DNA of 64,000 nt, from assembly GCA_003140175.1 (NCBI GenBank), contig PLJD01000026.1, positions 31,223-95,222 of the forward strand, given 5' to 3'. The notes under the pieces are model-generated. The model did no database searches. It saw only the letters and a program-made list of their open reading frames with translations, and was not told the origin of the DNA. Origin of the DNA: Actinomycetota bacterium. GTDB lineage: Bacteria; Actinomycetota; Acidimicrobiia; IMCC26256; PALSA-555. A program made the translations under genes and the position numbers. Of this stretch, positions 15,984 to 25,276 are shown piece by piece; within the stretch, counting starts at the first letter, position 1, and each line of letters opens with the position of its first letter.

Positions 15984-16763
15984 ATGCGTCTCGATGTCGC
16001 GACGGTGCTGGTGCAATGGTCCGCGGGTGGCCTCCTCGGCTGCTGGGTGACGACCCGACGTCGACTGGTCGGAGTCGGCTACGGCTGGCTCTTGCGATCA
16101 GTCTTCGTCGTGCTGGCGTTCGGCGGTGCGGCGGCGGGCTTGGCTGAGTCGACGCAGACCGTGGGTGCGGTCGTGCGAGACGCCGGGGCGTTGGTGATGG
16201 CGTGCGGCGCTCTCGGCGCGCTCCTCGTCTCGGTCGTGCGGCGCAGCGCGGGTGTCGCGGGTGAGCGCTCGTTCAATCCCACGCTCGATCTGCTCGCACC
16301 GCTCGCCGGTCTGGTCGCACTCTTCGGTGCTGCCGCGGCGGTCGGGGGCGCGTACCCGCTCAGTGCTGCACGCCTCCTCGCCGGCGGGCTCCTACTTGGC
16401 CTGGTGACCGATGCCATGCTGCTCGGGCACTGGTACCTCGTACAACCAGGCTTACCCCGCGACCCAATTCGCGAGATCGTGCGTCTGTGCGCTCCCGCCT
16501 GGCTGCTCGACGTCTCGCTCCTACTCGTCCCGACGGGGATGCTCAGCGTGCTCAGCGGCTCGATCAATGACGGCTACGGCGGGTTGCTCGGTGCCATGTG
16601 GGTGGTGAGCGCGATCACCACGATCGCGCTGCTCTGGGTCACGTGGCGTGCGCTGGCCGAGCCGTACTACTCGGCCGTCATGGCAGCCACCGGGCTCCTC
16701 TACCTCACGATCTTGATGTCGTTCGGCACCGACGTCCTCGCGCGGGCGCTGTTGGCCCGATGA
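15984..16763 (+). CDS. Seven-span membrane protein of unknown function
   Basis: 259 residues with about seven hydrophobic helices. The conserved-looking segment GHWYLVQPGLPRDPIREIVRL lies between helices 4 and 5 and contains a His-Trp pair at a helix end; no known transporter signature is visible. It starts 4 bases after the M24 peptidase stop and so closes the operon that begins at lpd. No close family name comes to mind. Confidence 0.72.
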   Translation: MRLDVATVLVQWSAGGLLGCWVTTRRRLVGVGYGWLLRSVFVVLAFGGAAAGLAESTQTVGAVVRDAGALVMACGALGALLVSVVRRSAGVAGERSFNPTLDLLAPLAGLVALFGAAAAVGGAYPLSAARLLAGGLLLGLVTDAMLLGHWYLVQPGLPRDPIREIVRLCAPAWLLDVSLLLVPTGMLSVLSGSINDGYGGLLGAMWVVSAITTIALLWVTWRALAEPYYSAVMAATGLLYLTILMSFGTDVLARALLAR

Positions 16764-16859
16764 GAGTCAGAGTGCGCGCAGGCTCGCTCGGTCGTCGCCA
16801 CGCACCAGCGACGCGAGGTGGTGGATCCTCGGCGGCGAGTTGTCTGAGGGCTCGAGTGC

Positions 16860-16865
16860 TAGCCT
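16860..16865 (+). promoter_or_regulatory. Possible -10 box before the three-module glycosyltransferase
   Basis: TAGCCT, followed by about 125 bases of leader containing an imperfect hairpin (CTTCTC/GAGAAG near 16941-16963). The -35 region is weak. The ribosome site (AAGGAG) lies 12 bases before ATG 16996. Confidence 0.3.
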
Positions 16866-16995
16866 GCCTCGACCCAGCACAGCGTGCGTGAAACGCCCTG
16901 CCCTCGCACCTGAGAAGACCGCTGGGGACGCTCTGCCGTCCTTCTCGCGTCCGCGGTGAGAAGCGACGCGCATGCGCAAGGAGTGAGCGAGCCCG

Positions 16996-19900
16996 ATGTC
17001 CCGGCCCAGACCTGGCGATGACGGCGCCGACGAATCGCCGGCGCCCGACGAGGCTCCGAAGATCCCCCGCGGCTCGCTCTCGCGAGCTGGGCTTCGCTCA
17101 CTTGCGCAACAACTAGCCCCTGAGGGAACGCGGGGCCGCGACCTCCTCCGCTTTGCCAGCTTGTCCAAGCGGGACTCGCGCCAGTTCACCGAACTGGTCC
17201 GCCAACACTGGGCCGCCTGGGGCGTGACGGCCCCGGGGCATTCCTATCAGTGGTGGGCGTATTCGCAGCGGGCCCGGGCTCGTGACCTCGCCACTCAGCG
17301 CCGCGCCGCGGACCGCAACGGTGCCCCCGTGTCGGTGCACGTTGCCGTGCTGGCGGGTCCGGCCTCCGACCCGCGGGCCCTCGCGGCGACGCTCCGCTCG
17401 CTCCAGGATCAGAGTTGGCATCACTGGCGCGCCCTCGTCGCGACGCCAGCCGGCGAGGAAGCCCTCGGCGACCGGCGCGTCGTCGTCGCCCGACCCGAGC
17501 AGCGTGAACTGGCATCTATGGTCTCGAGCATGGTCGCGGCGGCCGCTGACCGAGACCTGGTGGTTGTCCTGGAGGCCGGGGATCGACTCGCGCCGGACTG
17601 CCTGTTCTACGTGGCTGACATGGCTTGGCGCAACGCCCTGATCGATGTCGTCTACTGGGACGACGACCTGCTCAACTCGGTTGGCCTTGGCCACGACCCG
17701 AACTTCCGGCCCGACTGGTCACCGGAGATGCTGTTGAGCAGCAACTACATCGGGCGGTCGTTTGCGATCCGTGCCCGCACGCTCACCGCGATTGGACCGC
17801 TCCGGAGCGATCGTGACGACGCGGTGTGGTGGGACGTGTTGTTGCGGGCCGGGCTGACTAACGACACCGTTGAGCGGGTCCCGAGAGTACTGACTCACCT
17901 CACGCGCCGTCCCTCCCCGACGCGCGACGCCAGCGTGCGAACAGTCCAGGACAGCCTCGAGCGTCGCGGTGAACGAGCGACGGTGACGAGCATCCACGAC
18001 ACCGTTCGGGTCGCCTGGGAGCTCGACCGTCACCCCGCGGTCAGCGTGATCATCCCCACCCGACATAACCGAGCGCTCGTGAAGCGCTGCCTACGGAGCC
18101 TTGCCCGCACAGCGTACGAGCCGGTCGACGTGATCGTGATCGACAATGGGGACCACACGTCTGAGAACCAGGCGTGGTACGACGACGAATTCCGCGGTCT
18201 CGATCTTTCGGTCGAGTGGTGGGACCAGCCCTTCAACTACTCGGCGGTCAACAATCACGCGGCGTCGATCGCGACGGGTGAAGTCCTCGTCTTTCTCAAC
18301 GACGACACCGAGATCTCGGATCCAGCATGGCTGGAGGAGCTCGTCTCGTGGGCGACGCGACCGGACATCGGGCTGGTCGGTCTGCAGCTTCTCGATGGCT
18401 CGGGCCTGATACAGCACGGGGGCGTGATCCTCGGCCTGAACGGCTATGCGGACCATCTCTTTGAGGGGATGGAGCCGAACAGCGACACGATGTTCGGCTC
18501 CACGAACGTGGTGCGCAACGTGCTGGCGGTGACCGCAGCGTGCGCGGCGATACGAGCCGAGCTTTTCCAGAGCCTCGGTGGGTTCGACGAGCGCTTCATC
18601 TTGTGTGGGAGCGACGTCGTACTCGGACTCGACGCGACCATGGCGGGGAAGCGCAATGTGTGCCTGCCGTCGAACGGGGTTCGCCACCTCGAGGCGGCCA
18701 CTCGAGGTACCGAGGTGCCCGGTGGCGACTTCTTCGCGAGCTACTGGCGATACCAGCGTTGGATCTTCGGCGGCGATCCGTACTTCTCCCCCAACCTCTC
18801 GCTGGAGAGCCGGCGCCCGGCCCTTCGGGCCCGCTTCGGCGCGAAGCCGCACGCGCTCGTCGCGGGGCCCCTTGGGCGCCCGATGGGCGTATTCCGCCAG
18901 CGCAACGAGACCGCTGAAGCATCCATGCTCGCCGACATGTTCCGGGCCACTGACGCGGACGTCGAACGCCTGCAGATTGCGCAGTGCGCGGATCTCGGGG
19001 CCGAGCCTCCCCGCTCGTTGACCTGGTTCCTGCCCGACATCGACAGTCCGTTCTACGGCGGCGTCAACACGGCGCTCCGCATCGCGGACTACCTCACGCG
19101 CCGGCATGGGGTTGAGAATCGTTTCGCCTTTTGGGCCGATCCGAACGACGGCTTCTTCCGCTCTGCGCTCACTGCCGCGTTCCCGTCGCTGCATGACTCG
19201 AAGATCTTCTTCTACCAAGAAGTCAATGCCGAGACGATGGGCGCCATACCCGACTCCGACGCCGCGATCGCGACCCTCTGGGCCACCGCATATGCCGTCG
19301 CGCATTACCCCGGCGCACGACGACGCTTCTATTTGATCCAGGACTTCGAGCCCTGTTTCTATCCCGCCGGCACCCTGTACGCGCTCGCCGAAGAGACGTA
19401 CCGGCTGGGCCTGTACGGACTGTGCAACACCGAGCACATGCTGGATCTCTACCGCGGGCAGTATGGCGGTCGGGGTGCTGCGTTCACGCCTGCCGTCGAA
19501 GAGAGTGTGTTCCACGCCGCCGGCCGGCGAGAACCCGAGGGTGACGAGCCGGTCACGGTCTTCCTGTACGCCCGCCCGGGTCACTTTCGCAACTGCTGGG
19601 AGATGGCCGCCCCCGCGTTGACCGAACTCAAGCAGCGCCTCGGCGACCGCGTACGAATCGTGACCGCGGGGTCCTGGGCCTACGCGGAGGAGGACGAGCT
19701 CGGGGGAGGAATCGAGCACCTCGGCCTCCTGGATTATCGCGAGACGGGCGATCTCTACCGGCGATGCGATGTGGGTGTCGCCCTGACGGTCTCCCAGCAT
19801 CCGTCCTACCTCCCCCTCGAGCTGATGGCGTGCGGCGTTCCGGTCGTGGCGTACGACAATCCCGCGGGCTACTGGCTGCTCAAGCACGACGAGAACTCGG

Positions 19901-20133
19901 TCCTCGTCCGCCGCACCGTGGACGCGCTCCGAGACGGAATCGAGCGACTCGTCGTTGACCCCGAGCTTCGGGCCCGACTCCGCGCCAACGGGCTGCGCAC
20001 GATCGCTACCCACCACGCCAGCTGGGAGACCGCCCTGGCCGGGGTCTACGCCTTCCTCAGCGACCCGGGCGGCGGCTCACACGCATCATCGCCGAGGCCG
20101 GCGGTCGAGGTGCTTCCGGGCGCCGCCCCCTAA
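16996..20133 (+). CDS. Three-module glycosyltransferase (GT2-like, GT2, WsaF-type GT4)
   Basis: 1045 residues. Residues about 110-340 form a GT-A-like module with YWDDDLLN and FRPDWSPEMLLSSNYIG. Residues 345-600 are a clear GT2 domain (VSVIIPTRHNRALVKRCLRS, metal-binding NDDTEIS). Residues about 675-1020 are a GT-B module beginning LTWFLPDIDSPFYGGVNTA and resembling WsaF-type rhamnosyltransferases (HPSYLPLELMACGVPVVAYDN). It has no signal peptide or membrane helix. One polypeptide could add two or three sugars in sequence; the complete dTDP-rhamnose operon nearby makes rhamnose a likely donor. Whether the first module is active is uncertain. It converges on the GT2 gene at 20295. Confidence 0.88.
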   Translation: MSRPRPGDDGADESPAPDEAPKIPRGSLSRAGLRSLAQQLAPEGTRGRDLLRFASLSKRDSRQFTELVRQHWAAWGVTAPGHSYQWWAYSQRARARDLATQRRAADRNGAPVSVHVAVLAGPASDPRALAATLRSLQDQSWHHWRALVATPAGEEALGDRRVVVARPEQRELASMVSSMVAAAADRDLVVVLEAGDRLAPDCLFYVADMAWRNALIDVVYWDDDLLNSVGLGHDPNFRPDWSPEMLLSSNYIGRSFAIRARTLTAIGPLRSDRDDAVWWDVLLRAGLTNDTVERVPRVLTHLTRRPSPTRDASVRTVQDSLERRGERATVTSIHDTVRVAWELDRHPAVSVIIPTRHNRALVKRCLRSLARTAYEPVDVIVIDNGDHTSENQAWYDDEFRGLDLSVEWWDQPFNYSAVNNHAASIATGEVLVFLNDDTEISDPAWLEELVSWATRPDIGLVGLQLLDGSGLIQHGGVILGLNGYADHLFEGMEPNSDTMFGSTNVVRNVLAVTAACAAIRAELFQSLGGFDERFILCGSDVVLGLDATMAGKRNVCLPSNGVRHLEAATRGTEVPGGDFFASYWRYQRWIFGGDPYFSPNLSLESRRPALRARFGAKPHALVAGPLGRPMGVFRQRNETAEASMLADMFRATDADVERLQIAQCADLGAEPPRSLTWFLPDIDSPFYGGVNTALRIADYLTRRHGVENRFAFWADPNDGFFRSALTAAFPSLHDSKIFFYQEVNAETMGAIPDSDAAIATLWATAYAVAHYPGARRRFYLIQDFEPCFYPAGTLYALAEETYRLGLYGLCNTEHMLDLYRGQYGGRGAAFTPAVEESVFHAAGRREPEGDEPVTVFLYARPGHFRNCWEMAAPALTELKQRLGDRVRIVTAGSWAYAEEDELGGGIEHLGLLDYRETGDLYRRCDVGVALTVSQHPSYLPLELMACGVPVVAYDNPAGYWLLKHDENSVLVRRTVDALRDGIERLVVDPELRARLRANGLRTIATHHASWETALAGVYAFLSDPGGGSHASSPRPAVEVLPGAAP

Positions 20134-20156
20134 GTGGTTTCGCGCACAACTCAGTT

Positions 20157-20174
20157 GCCCACGCGACCGTGGGC
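20157..20174. terminator. Hairpin between convergent glycosyltransferase genes
   Basis: GCCCACG (20157-20163), loop CGAC, CGTGGGC (20168-20174), 24 bases after the plus-strand stop. Short stem and no T-tract, so only a candidate. The rest of 20134-20294 shows nothing else. Confidence 0.35.
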
Positions 20175-20294
20175 TGTCCCCCGTCCGAGAATCGGGCGGG
20201 CGCCCGGAGCAGGTCCGTGGAGGTCTCGAGGTAGGCAGGTCGCGGGGTGCTTCGGTCCGCTGGGGTCCCGTGAGGAGGCGGCGGGCGTCGCGGC

Positions 20295-21605
20295 TCAGTG
20301 GCGCTTCGGAGCGCGCATCGACCTGGGGGCGAGGCCGGCCCGCATGAACAGGAAGTCGCGCAACGCTCGCAGGCGAAGCGCAGTGACCGTCCACGAGGGG
20401 CGTGCTCCGCGGAGGGCTCGGGCGATGACATCGCGCTTGGCGTACGACCCAGTCGCGGCCAGGGCCCGAAGGAAGGCGCTCGCTACCGTCGATCTCGGCG
20501 CGTAGCGCGACAGGACAAGCAGTCGGTTCCGTTCGTTGTAGTAGGTCGTGACCGGGAGACGTGCCGCGCTCGTTGCCATGTGGATGTGGCGGACGATCGA
20601 GTTGGGGGCGGTCACGTAGTTCCAGCCCTTCGTCTTGCCTCGCCACGCCATATCGATGTCCTCGTAGTACGTGAAGAGGCGCTCGTCGAGTGTCCCGACC
20701 GAACGCAGGTAGGAGCCTCGAAGCAACACGGTGGCTCCGCACCATGCGAACACCGTCTCGGGCCGGTCGTACTGGCCGCAGTCGCGGTCCAGGTAACCGC
20801 GATCTTGTACGTAGCCGTCTGGGCGCAGCTCGGAGCCGACGTTGTTGATCACGTCGAACCCGGCCTCACCGGGCGGCAGCTCGTACCAACCCGGGGCTGT
20901 ACCCACGAGAAACTCGGTCTGCGAGCGGGCGTTGCGCAGGACGACCCGGGTTGGGCGCGCCGCCGTCAGCCGGAGCTCCCGAACGCCCGCGACTGGAGCT
21001 GGGAAGAGCAGGCGCGCGTCTGCGGTTGCCCATTCAAACGGGGGCTGGGTCGCGTCCCTCGTGAACTCGGGACCCCAGAATCCTTGCGCGAACCGAACCC
21101 GGCGGCCCACGTCGGAGCCGTCAATCCGCGCCCCGCTCACCTGGACGGTGACCCGTCGTCCATCGGACCACGCCAAGCGGCGAGCCGGGCCGACGATCTG
21201 GATCTCCTCGTAGCGGTCGGCGAGCAGGATCTTCGGGCACGCGGCGCCGATATCGGCGTCCGACTCCGAAGCGGCGACGAGCGGGCTCAACCAGCCGGGA
21301 TCGACCGTCACGTCATTGTTGACGAGGGCCACGTAGTCCGTGTCCGGCGGGAGGTCTCGCAGCCCGAGGTTCATGCCTCCGGCAAAGCCCAGGTTCTCGT
21401 CGCTGCGGATCACCTCGACCTGTGGTAGCTCACGGCGAACCGTCTCGACGACACCATCCGATGAGGCGTTGTCGACGAGGACGACGTTGAGCGCGTCGGC
21501 CGGCCAGTCGGTTTGCACCATCGCGTGCAGACAGCTGGTGGTCATGGCTCCGCCGTTGTAGTTCAACACGATGATCCGAACGGTCGGTGCGGATGCCGCG
21601 GTCAC
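20295..21605 (-). CDS. GT2 glycosyltransferase with an inserted beta-rich domain
   Basis: 436 residues. N-terminal GT-A features: VRIIVLNYNGGAMTTSCL, ENLGFAGGMNLG, and metal-binding NNDVTVDPGW. After about residue 120 a stretch of some 100 residues (ARRLAWSDGRRVTVQVSG through PGWYELPPGE), rich in Thr/Arg/Val and probably beta-sandwich, interrupts the catalytic domain, which resumes at FAWCGATVLLR and DERLFTYYEDIDMAWR. The GTG start overlaps the rfbD stop (GTGA), so it is coupled to dTDP-rhamnose synthesis and is probably a rhamnosyltransferase. The inserted domain may recognise the acceptor; that is inference. Confidence 0.88.
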   Translation of the reverse strand: MTAASAPTVRIIVLNYNGGAMTTSCLHAMVQTDWPADALNVVLVDNASSDGVVETVRRELPQVEVIRSDENLGFAGGMNLGLRDLPPDTDYVALVNNDVTVDPGWLSPLVAASESDADIGAACPKILLADRYEEIQIVGPARRLAWSDGRRVTVQVSGARIDGSDVGRRVRFAQGFWGPEFTRDATQPPFEWATADARLLFPAPVAGVRELRLTAARPTRVVLRNARSQTEFLVGTAPGWYELPPGEAGFDVINNVGSELRPDGYVQDRGYLDRDCGQYDRPETVFAWCGATVLLRGSYLRSVGTLDERLFTYYEDIDMAWRGKTKGWNYVTAPNSIVRHIHMATSAARLPVTTYYNERNRLLVLSRYAPRSTVASAFLRALAATGSYAKRDVIARALRGARPSWTVTALRLRALRDFLFMRAGLAPRSMRAPKRH

Positions 21606-22450
21606 GACTGCTGGAGCTCCGTCACCACCTGCTCCAAGGAGGCCTGGTAGTGCGGGAGCAACGGGAGTCCTTCGAGACGCAACGCCAGGTTGTCGAGGAC
21701 CGAGTTCGCCGGGCGGGGAGCCGGCCTCGGGGGGTCAAGTTCGGCGGTCGTGATCGGGTGAACGCGCGACGGGTCGTCGCCGGCGGCGCGGAGGACCGCC
21801 CGAGCGAACTCATACCAGGTGGTGACGCCTTGGTTGGTGACGTGGAAGACGCCGGAGTATCGGCCCGCTGCGAGTTGGCGGGCGATGGGAGCCACGTCCT
21901 GCGCGAACGTCGGATGGCCACGCTGGTCGTCGACGAATGCCAGCTCGCGGTGCTCGCCGGCGAGGCGCAGGACGGTCTTGACCATGTTGGCGCCGTACCG
22001 ACCGCAGACCCATGAGAGGCGCACGATCGCCGCATCGGGGTCGCCGGCCAGTTCGTGCTCGCCGGCGAGCTTCGAACGGCCATAGACCGACCTGGGGTTC
22101 GGTACGTCCCATTCATGGTACGGCTCGCGCTTGGTCCCATCGAACACATAGTCGGTGGAGAAATAGATGACGTGGGCGTTCACACGCCGCGCCGCCTCGG
22201 CGACGTGGCGTGTCCCCAGCGCGTTGACGGCAAACGCCCGGTCGGCATCGCTCTCGCACGCGTCGACCGCGGTCCACGCCCCGGCGTGCAGGATGACGTC
22301 GGGATTCGTTGAGGTCACCGCCGCGAGCACGGTGCTCCGGTCAGCGACGTCAAGGGTGGTGTGGTCGGCCGCGGTGACGTCATCGCCCGCGAAGGCGTGT
22401 ACAAGTTCCCGGCCGACTTGGCCGGCTGCGCCGGTGATCAGGACCCGCAT
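21602..22450 (-). CDS. rfbD: dTDP-4-dehydrorhamnose reductase
   Basis: 282 residues; an extended short-chain dehydrogenase with RVLITGAAGQVGREL for NADPH binding, STDYVFDG, and the catalytic Y-x3-K in SVYGRSKLAGE. It carries out the last step of dTDP-L-rhamnose synthesis. It is the fourth rhamnose gene of the minus-strand operon rfbA-rfbC-rfbB-rfbD and overlaps the following GT2 gene by 4 bases. Length and motifs are normal. Confidence 0.95.
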   Translation of the reverse strand: MRVLITGAAGQVGRELVHAFAGDDVTAADHTTLDVADRSTVLAAVTSTNPDVILHAGAWTAVDACESDADRAFAVNALGTRHVAEAARRVNAHVIYFSTDYVFDGTKREPYHEWDVPNPRSVYGRSKLAGEHELAGDPDAAIVRLSWVCGRYGANMVKTVLRLAGEHRELAFVDDQRGHPTFAQDVAPIARQLAAGRYSGVFHVTNQGVTTWYEFARAVLRAAGDDPSRVHPITTAELDPPRPAPRPANSVLDNLALRLEGLPLLPHYQASLEQVVTELQQS

Positions 22451-22460
22451 CTGCCGGGGT

Positions 22461-23423
22461 CTACAAGCTCCGGCTCTTCAGCGGAGTCCACCACCACTCG
22501 TTGGTGCGATACCACGAGATGGTGTCCGCCAGCGCCTCGGCGAAGTTGTGTCGCGGCGCCCAACCGAGTGAACGGACCTTGGAGGAGTCGATCGAGTAGC
22601 GACGATCGTGGCCGGGCCGGTCGTCGACGTAGTCGATCATCGAGTTGTCGAGGCCGAGGTGGTCGAGGATCGTGTCGGTGAGAGCCCGGTTCGAGACCTC
22701 GTTACCGGCTCCGATGTTGTAGATCTCGCCGACTGCCCCCTGCTGGAGGACGAGATGGATGGCTGCGGCGTTGTCCTCGACGTAGCACCAGTCGCGAACG
22801 TTCATGCCGTCGCCGTAGAGGGGCACCTTCTGGCCCTGGAGCAGGTTGGTCACGAACAGCGGGATCACCTTTTCTGGAAACTGGTACGGCCCGAAGTTGT
22901 TCGAGGAGCGCGTCACGACGACCGGCAGGCCGTAGGTGGTGCGGTACGACAGCGCGATCAGATCGGACGCAGCCTTCGAGGCCGAGTAGGGAGACCGTGG
23001 GCCCAGAGGATCGCCTTCCCGGAACGATCCCTCCTCGATGGACCCGTAGACCTCGTCGGTCGAGACGTGCAGGAAGCGCTCGACGCCGATGTGTCGGGCG
23101 ACGTCGCAGAGCACGTTCGTCCCATCGCAGTTTGTGTGCACGAACTCGTCGGGGCTGAGGATCGACCGGTCGACGTGACTCTCGGCCGCGAAATGCACCA
23201 CTGCGTCGTGGCCGCTCATGGCGGCGAGTACCGTGTCGCGATCGCAGATGTTGCCCTTCGTGAACGCGAAGCGCGGGTCGTCGTCGAGGCCCCGGAGATT
23301 GTCCAGGTTGCCCGCATAGGTCAGCGCGTCGTACACGGTCACGGAATCGCCGGTCGTGGCGAGCACATGACGCGCATAGTTCGACCCGATGAATCCCGCA
23401 CCACCCGTCACGAAGAGCTTCAT
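22461..23423 (-). CDS. rfbB: dTDP-glucose 4,6-dehydratase
   Basis: 320 residues. Rossmann start KLFVTGGAGFIGSNYARH, HFAAESHVDRSI, the catalytic region STDEVYGSIEEG, and Y-x3-K in SPYSASKAASD; NNFGPYQFPEKVIPL is highly typical of the family. It converts dTDP-glucose to dTDP-4-keto-6-deoxyglucose using bound NAD. It lies between rfbC (12 bases upstream) and rfbD (10 bases downstream) in one operon. Confidence 0.96.
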   Translation of the reverse strand: MKLFVTGGAGFIGSNYARHVLATTGDSVTVYDALTYAGNLDNLRGLDDDPRFAFTKGNICDRDTVLAAMSGHDAVVHFAAESHVDRSILSPDEFVHTNCDGTNVLCDVARHIGVERFLHVSTDEVYGSIEEGSFREGDPLGPRSPYSASKAASDLIALSYRTTYGLPVVVTRSSNNFGPYQFPEKVIPLFVTNLLQGQKVPLYGDGMNVRDWCYVEDNAAAIHLVLQQGAVGEIYNIGAGNEVSNRALTDTILDHLGLDNSMIDYVDDRPGHDRRYSIDSSKVRSLGWAPRHNFAEALADTISWYRTNEWWWTPLKSRSL

Positions 23424-23435
23424 CAGTCGAGCACC

Positions 23436-24005
23436 CTAGGTCCGCAGACCCAATCGGGGCCGCAGACGGTCCTCGAGGTCCGAGCGGCGCGGATTCTTCT
23501 GGTCGCGCGCTGACAGGGTCGGGTCGGCAACGCCCCAATCGGCACCGATTTCCGGATCGTCCCAGGCCACACCGAGCTCGTCGGCGGGGTTGTAGTAGCC
23601 GTCCACCAGGTAGGTGATCGTCATGGCGGACAGCGCGCTGAATCCATGCGCGACTCCCGGCGGAATGAACACACCCCGGTGGTCATGCGTGCCGTCCTCG
23701 CGCGCGCCGAGGTCGAGGGTGAGGGTCGCACCATCGGTGGGCGACCCCACCCGCAGATCGTGGAGGACCACCCGGGCGCGGCCGTGCGGGACGTACCAGT
23801 AGTCGGCCTGGTGCAGGTGGTAATGCAGTCCCACGATGGAGCCCTGCTGGCGGTCCGCCCGGTTGCCCTGGATCATCTCTCGGCTGCCCGGCACCCAGTC
23901 GCGCCGGTAGGTCTCCACGAAGACGCCCCGCTCGTCGCCATGCAGCGTCGGCTCGACGACGTAAACGCCGGCGATGAGAGGGCTCTCGGTCACGGCGTCG
24001 GCCAT
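23436..24005 (-). CDS. rfbC: dTDP-4-dehydrorhamnose 3,5-epimerase
   Basis: 189 residues; cupin-type RmlC. RGVFVETYRRDW and the catalytic His region GLHYHLHQ (the family more often has GLHYQ), IPPGVAHGF, and YYNPADELGVAWDDPEIGADW-like end. It converts dTDP-4-keto-6-deoxyglucose to dTDP-4-keto-rhamnose. The GLHYHLHQ variant and the C-terminal extension DQKNPRRSDLEDR are slightly unusual but occur in place within an otherwise complete rml operon, so the role is hardly in doubt. Confidence 0.93.
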   Translation of the reverse strand: MADAVTESPLIAGVYVVEPTLHGDERGVFVETYRRDWVPGSREMIQGNRADRQQGSIVGLHYHLHQADYWYVPHGRARVVLHDLRVGSPTDGATLTLDLGAREDGTHDHRGVFIPPGVAHGFSALSAMTITYLVDGYYNPADELGVAWDDPEIGADWGVADPTLSARDQKNPRRSDLEDRLRPRLGLRT

Positions 24006-24014
24006 GGCCTCTGT

Positions 24015-25100
24015 CTACTCCAGGTCCACGTTCGAGTGGTCACCGAGCATGAGCCGCACGCCGCGGGGGCGGCGGCCCGATCGGCTGACTTCAACCCACC
24101 GGCCGATCAACGAGTCGGCGATCCCCGCGATCCCACAGATCCGGCTCTCGTCGAGCACGACCGAGTGGTCCAGCTCGGAGTCGCGGATCTCGCACCCCGA
24201 GGCGATCGAGGTGAACGGTCCGACGTAGCTGTTCACGACCCTGGTGTTCTCGCCGATGATGACTGGGCCGCGGATGCGTGAGCTGATGATCTCGGCTCCC
24301 GATTCGATGACGACCCGTCCTTCGATCGTCGACAGCTCATCGACCTTGCCGTCGATACGCGCGTCGATCGTCTCGAGGATTCGGCGGTTGCTCTCGAGCA
24401 GCGGATCTTTCTTGCCGGTGTCCAGCCACCAGCCTCGGAGGACCTCGTGCCGGACACGATGACCGTGGTCGAGCAGCCACTGGATGGCGTCGGTGATCTC
24501 GAGCTCACCACGAGCAGAGGGCGCGATGGAACGGACGGCTTCGTGGATCGTGGCGTCGAAGAGGTAGACGCCGACCAGGGCGAGATCGGACGGCGGATCG
24601 GCTGGCTTCTCGACCAAACGGACGACTCCGCCGTCGGGTGCCACCTCAGCCACACCGAACTGTCGCGGGTCAGCGACGTGGGCAAGCAGGATCTGCGCGC
24701 TGGGTGGCTGCGGCGAGTCCCCGGCGCGCGCGGCCGCGAATCGCTCCGTGAACTCGGTGAGACCTTGTTGGAGCAGGTTGTCACCGAGGTACATCACGAA
24801 GTCGTCGTTGCCGAGGAACTCTTGCGCGATGAGCACACAGTGCGCGAGACCCAACGGCGCGTCCTGTGGGATGTAGGTGACGCGGACGCCCCACCGCGAG
24901 CCGTCGCCCACCGCGGCCATGATCTCGTCGCGGGTGTCGCCAACGATGATGCCGATGTCGACGATGCCCGCGCTCGCCATGTCCTCGAGCCCGTAGAAGA
25001 GGATTGGCTTGTTGGCGACGGGCACGAGCTGCTTGGCGCTCGTGTGCGTGATCGGTCGCAGGCGAGTCCCGGCGCCGCCGGCGAGAATGAGGCCCTTCAT
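24015..25100 (-). CDS. rfbA: Glucose-1-phosphate thymidylyltransferase, long form
   Basis: 361 residues from ATG 25100 (a TTG five codons upstream is less likely). Nucleotidyltransferase signature KGLILAGGAGTRLRPIT and KQLVPVANKPILFY, with metal-binding YLGDNLL. After about residue 240 comes a left-handed beta-helix (VVIESGAEIISSRIRGPVI), which the short E. coli RmlA lacks. It makes dTDP-glucose, the first step of rhamnose synthesis, and leads the operon. The 176 bases upstream to metH must hold its promoter, but I could not pick a convincing one. Confidence 0.95.
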   Translation of the reverse strand: MKGLILAGGAGTRLRPITHTSAKQLVPVANKPILFYGLEDMASAGIVDIGIIVGDTRDEIMAAVGDGSRWGVRVTYIPQDAPLGLAHCVLIAQEFLGNDDFVMYLGDNLLQQGLTEFTERFAAARAGDSPQPPSAQILLAHVADPRQFGVAEVAPDGGVVRLVEKPADPPSDLALVGVYLFDATIHEAVRSIAPSARGELEITDAIQWLLDHGHRVRHEVLRGWWLDTGKKDPLLESNRRILETIDARIDGKVDELSTIEGRVVIESGAEIISSRIRGPVIIGENTRVVNSYVGPFTSIASGCEIRDSELDHSVVLDESRICGIAGIADSLIGRWVEVSRSGRRPRGVRLMLGDHSNVDLE

Positions 25101-25276
25101 GTCACTGAGGTCCAAACTTCGTGACCGGCTGCCGCTGAGCTCTCTGACGGGCTTGGCTCAACAGCACGGTAGCACTGGCCGCTTCGGCTCCAGTTTGCGG
25201 CTTGGTCAGCGTGGTCGTCGCGCCGCGGTGGCATGCCGGTCGCAGGCAGGTTGGGCGACCGGTGCACGTCGAGGGG

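Noticed and set aside
16983..17021. 12-codon GTG upstream ORF overlapping the start of the three-module glycosyltransferase
   Set aside because: AAGGAG overlaps the GTG instead of sitting at proper spacing, and the peptide shows nothing special.
18091..20016. 641-codon minus-strand frame inside the three-module glycosyltransferase
   Set aside because: Antisense shadow with no family motif; the plus-strand gene has clear GT domains throughout.
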